Source: Thioclava nitratireducens (GTDB lineage: Bacteria > Pseudomonadota > Alphaproteobacteria > Rhodobacterales > Rhodobacteraceae). Taken from it: a DNA stretch of 64,000 nt. The stretch spans positions 2,392,501 to 2,456,500 of the forward strand of contig NZ_CP019437.1 of NCBI RefSeq assembly GCF_001940525.2. The letters are read 5' to 3'. The translations under genes were made by a program, and so were the position numbers. The stretch's first letter is position 1, and every line of letters starts with the position of its first letter. Positions 61,589 through 64,000 of this stretch are shown piece by piece. The notes beneath the pieces were generated by a model, which saw only the letters and a list, made by a program, of their open reading frames with translations, ran no database searches and was not told the origin of the DNA.

Positions 61589-63119
61589 TCGAAATACGCG
61601 TAAAGAGTGAAAGAAGCGCCAAAGCTGCAACAATCAGCGCGATGAACGGTGCGTCGCCCAGCTTGGAATAGAGCGTCGGCGGCAGGCTTGGCGGCAGCGC
61701 CACGTCGAGCTTGCCCATCCGGTCGAGTCCGAGGCTCGCCGTGATCCGCCCCTTGGCGTCGATCATCGCAGTGACCCCGGTATTGGCGTCGCGCGCAAGC
61801 GGCAGGCCCTGTTCGATCGCGCGGAGCCGCGCCTGCGCGAAATGCTGATAGGGCCCGCTGAGCGTGCCGAACCACGCGTCATTCGTGACCTGCAAGATCC
61901 AGTCGGGCCGCTGCGGGAAGCCGCGCAGGTCCTGCGGGAAGATCGCCTCGTAGCAGATCAGCGGCGCAACATGGCCGAGCTTGCCCAGATCGAGCAGCTT
62001 CTCCCCCGGCCCGGACGAATAGCCATTGCCGACCTGCGCCGCGAAGGCGGTGATCCCGATCTTAGCCAGCGCATCGCCGAAGGGCATGTATTCGCCGAAG
62101 GGCACGAGATGGGATTTGTCGTAAAGCGCCTCGACCCGGTCGTCGGGAGCGATGACGGCGAGCGAGTTGAAATAGCGGCTGCCTTCACTGCGCTGCACCC
62201 CCATCGCGAGCGGGATGCCACCCGCCGCCTCGGTCGACATCTCGAGCCCGCCCTGCGGATGGTCGAGCAGGAACGGCACCGCGGTCTCGGGCCAGACGAT
62301 CAGGTCGGGCTTGGGCTGGCCGGGCGCAGGATCGGCCTTCGTCAGGTCCAGCAGCCGCTGGAAGAATTTCATCCGGTATTGCGGCAGCCATTTCAGGTTC
62401 TGCGGCGCATTGGGCTGCACCAGACGCAGAGTGATCGGCTCGGGCCTCGGCGCCACCGGCGCGTTGAGCCGCGCCACCCCGCCGAGCCACAGCCCGACCA
62501 GCGCCGCGCCCACGATCCCGAGGGCGGCAGGCATCCGCATCCCGCGCGTCATCGCAGGCGCGCTTGCGATCAGCAGGGTGATCAGGCTCAGCCCCAGCGG
62601 CCCGACAAAGGCCGCCGCCTGCGCGACGGGCGAGCCGATCCAGATATGGCCGACCAGCACCCACGGAAACCCGGTGAAGACGTAGGAGCGCAGCGCATCC
62701 GAGGCCGCCATGCCAAGCGCGATCCCGAGCGCACGCGAGCGCGGCCCCTGCCCCGCATAGGCCCCGAGCCCGTATCCGATCGCCCAGAATGCGCCCATCC
62801 CTGCGGCCATCAGGACCAGCGCGAAAGGCGCCATCCAGCCATAGACATCGGCCTCGACCATGAAAGGCTCGACGATCCAGAACATCGCGGCCAGCGCATA
62901 GCCGAAGCCGGTGGCGAACCCGATCCAGATCGTGGAGGCGCGCCAGCGTTCGGCGGAGGCGAACCAGACTGAGGCCGCCAGCGTGGGCAGCGCGATCCAC
63001 CACAGACCGAGCGGCGCCTGCCCGGCGGCGAACAGAACACCGAAAAGCGCTGCCAGAGCCAAGCTCTGCCAGCGCGGGCGCAACGGTGCGCGAAAGCCCT
63101 CTCGGATGGTCGCGATCAT
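61563..63119 (-). CDS. lnt: Apolipoprotein N-acyltransferase
   Basis: A 518-residue inner-membrane enzyme that adds the third acyl chain to lipoproteins. About seven N-terminal helices precede a nitrilase-fold domain holding the catalytic triad: Glu in DLIVWPETAVPFLL, Lys in YDKSHLVPFGEYMPFG and Cys in APLICYEAIFP. A final helix anchors the C-terminus. It follows the CorC-type gene, as in many proteobacteria. Confidence 0.95.
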   Translation of the reverse strand: MIATIREGFRAPLRPRWQSLALAALFGVLFAAGQAPLGLWWIALPTLAASVWFASAERWRASTIWIGFATGFGYALAAMFWIVEPFMVEADVYGWMAPFALVLMAAGMGAFWAIGYGLGAYAGQGPRSRALGIALGMAASDALRSYVFTGFPWVLVGHIWIGSPVAQAAAFVGPLGLSLITLLIASAPAMTRGMRMPAALGIVGAALVGLWLGGVARLNAPVAPRPEPITLRLVQPNAPQNLKWLPQYRMKFFQRLLDLTKADPAPGQPKPDLIVWPETAVPFLLDHPQGGLEMSTEAAGGIPLAMGVQRSEGSRYFNSLAVIAPDDRVEALYDKSHLVPFGEYMPFGDALAKIGITAFAAQVGNGYSSGPGEKLLDLGKLGHVAPLICYEAIFPQDLRGFPQRPDWILQVTNDAWFGTLSGPYQHFAQARLRAIEQGLPLARDANTGVTAMIDAKGRITASLGLDRMGKLDVALPPSLPPTLYSKLGDAPFIALIVAALALLSLFTRISIDPTGRRS

Positions 63120-63137
63120 GGGCGCGTCATAGCCCGC

Positions 63138-64000
63138 TCACTCGGCGGGCGCCACTCCCGGCAGACGTACGCGCAGACGTTTGATCCGGCGCGGATCGGC
63201 ATCGACCACCTCGTATTCCACGCCGTTCTCGGTCACCACGACCTCGCCGCGCGCGGGCACCCGGCCAAGCTGCATGAACACCAGACCGCCCATCGAATCG
63301 ATCTCGTCATCGGCCTCCTCGTCAGAGAGCCGCATCCCGATCTGCGCTTCGAACTCGTTGACCGGCGCGCGGGCCTGCACGACCCATTGGCCGGGCTTTT
63401 CCTCGCGCCAATAAGCGTCGTCGGCCTCGTCATGCTCGTCCTCGATCTCGCCGATCACCTGTTCGATCAGGTCTTCTAGCGTGAGCAGACCGTCGACCCC
63501 GCCATATTCGTCGATCACCAGCGCCATATGGGTGCGCTGCACCTGCATCTTCTGCAAGAGCACGCCGATCGGCATCGACGGCGGCACGTAAAGGAGCGGA
63601 CGGATCAGCTTGCGCAGCGAGAACCGGCCATTGCCCGATCCGAAGCCGTATTCCAGCGCCAGGTCTTTCAGGTGGACGAGGCCCAGAGGCGTATCCAGCG
63701 TTTCCTTGAAGACCGGCAGGCGCGAATAGCCGTGCTGGCGGAACTTCTCCACCAGCTCGTCGCGGGTGATGGAGACCGGAACGGCCTCGATCTCGACTTT
63801 GGGGATGGCGACATCGCCCACCCGCATCTTGCGCAGGTTCCCCAGCCCCAGCGGCGCTGGCGCGGGTTTGGGCGGCATTTCTACCTGTGGGGCCTCTTCT
63901 TCCATTGGGCGTTGCCCGAAAAAGCGGCTGAGCAACCCGCGCGAAGCGGGCTCCGAAGACTGACCGGGTTCTGCGTTTTCCGAACTACCGGTATTGGCGG
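63138..64000 (-). CDS. CBS-domain protein of the CorC/HlyC family (5' end outside window)
   Basis: At least 287 residues. A CBS pair spans about FRQHGYSRLPVFKETLDTPLGLVHLKDL to MALVIDEYGGVDGLLTLEDLIEQVIGEIEDEHDE, followed by the CorC_HlyC domain (WVVQARAPVNEFEAQIGMRL and GEVVVTENGVEYEVVDADPRRIKRLRVRL). It lacks the CNNM membrane domain and so resembles YbeX/CorC, linked to magnesium-cobalt efflux or ribosome maturation. The frame stays open through 64000, where Ser/Glu-rich sequence continues upstream, so the true start lies beyond the window. Confidence 0.9.
   Translation of the reverse strand, partial: ANTGSSENAEPGQSSEPASRGLLSRFFGQRPMEEEAPQVEMPPKPAPAPLGLGNLRKMRVGDVAIPKVEIEAVPVSITRDELVEKFRQHGYSRLPVFKETLDTPLGLVHLKDLALEYGFGSGNGRFSLRKLIRPLLYVPPSMPIGVLLQKMQVQRTHMALVIDEYGGVDGLLTLEDLIEQVIGEIEDEHDEADDAYWREEKPGQWVVQARAPVNEFEAQIGMRLSDEEADDEIDSMGGLVFMQLGRVPARGEVVVTENGVEYEVVDADPRRIKRLRVRLPGVAPAE

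Overview
The window is chromosomal DNA of an alphaproteobacterium, almost certainly a member of the Rhodobacteraceae. The supporting evidence is the high GC content, a dusB-ntrBC-ntrYX cluster whose two regulators lack the sigma-54 contact loop (as described for Rhodobacter NtrC), the fused ispDF gene, a metK leader that fits the SAM/SAH riboswitch known from Rhodobacterales, and the aroA-cmk-rpsA-ihfB-lapA-trpF-trpB gene string. I see no phage, plasmid, insertion sequence, CRISPR array, tRNA or rRNA. The genus cannot be fixed from the sequence alone.

Layout. 0.2-1.6 kb: class II DAHP synthase (minus). 1.8-8.2 kb: a GlxA-type regulator and a complete branched-chain/amide-type ABC transporter, liv1 (plus). 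8.3-15.5 kb: dusB-ntrB-ntrC-ntrY-ntrX nitrogen-control operon (minus). 15.7-20.5 kb: ispDF-pgpA-pncC, ammonium channel amtB, a COQ10-type protein, hpt and a small membrane protein. 20.7-25.4 kb: a second complete ABC transporter, liv2 (minus), divergent from a LysR gene. 26.9-29.2 kb: a three-gene folate one-carbon operon. 29.5-36.9 kb: poorly characterised envelope genes (DUF2927 lipoprotein, small membrane proteins, VWA protein, DedA, M48 protease, membrane hydrolase, cytochrome P450). 36.9-43.8 kb: kinase/ThiE-like pair, TrmJ-like methylase, metallopeptidase, alr-mlaE-mlaF, a coiled-coil membrane protein and a PqiA-like protein. 43.8-48.9 kb: Hsp20/DUF1150, purEK, and a dioxygenase/DoxX pair divergent from a LysR gene. 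48.9-50.6 kb: membrane-anchored LuxR-type regulator with two secreted Ser/Asp-rich PepSY-like paralogues. 50.7-58.8 kb: trpB, trpF, lapA, ihfB, rpsA, gpx, cmk, aroA. 58.9-64 kb: trmB, a DMT-type permease, metK with riboswitch, lnt and a CorC-type CBS protein cut by the window end.

Themes. Much of the window serves nitrogen and amino-acid economy: two Liv-type importers, NtrBC/NtrYX, AmtB, and the shikimate and tryptophan enzymes AroG, AroA, TrpF and TrpB. Both Liv operons place a strong stem-loop directly after the binding-protein gene, which would let the periplasmic protein be made in excess over the membrane complex. The most interesting loci are the secreted acidic PepSY-like pair with its membrane LuxR regulator, a catDE-like quinone-response module under LysR control, a dispersed repeat read through inside a membrane hydrolase gene, an apparent one-base frameshift at the start of the adjoining P450, and a LivF subunit with arginine in place of the Walker A lysine.
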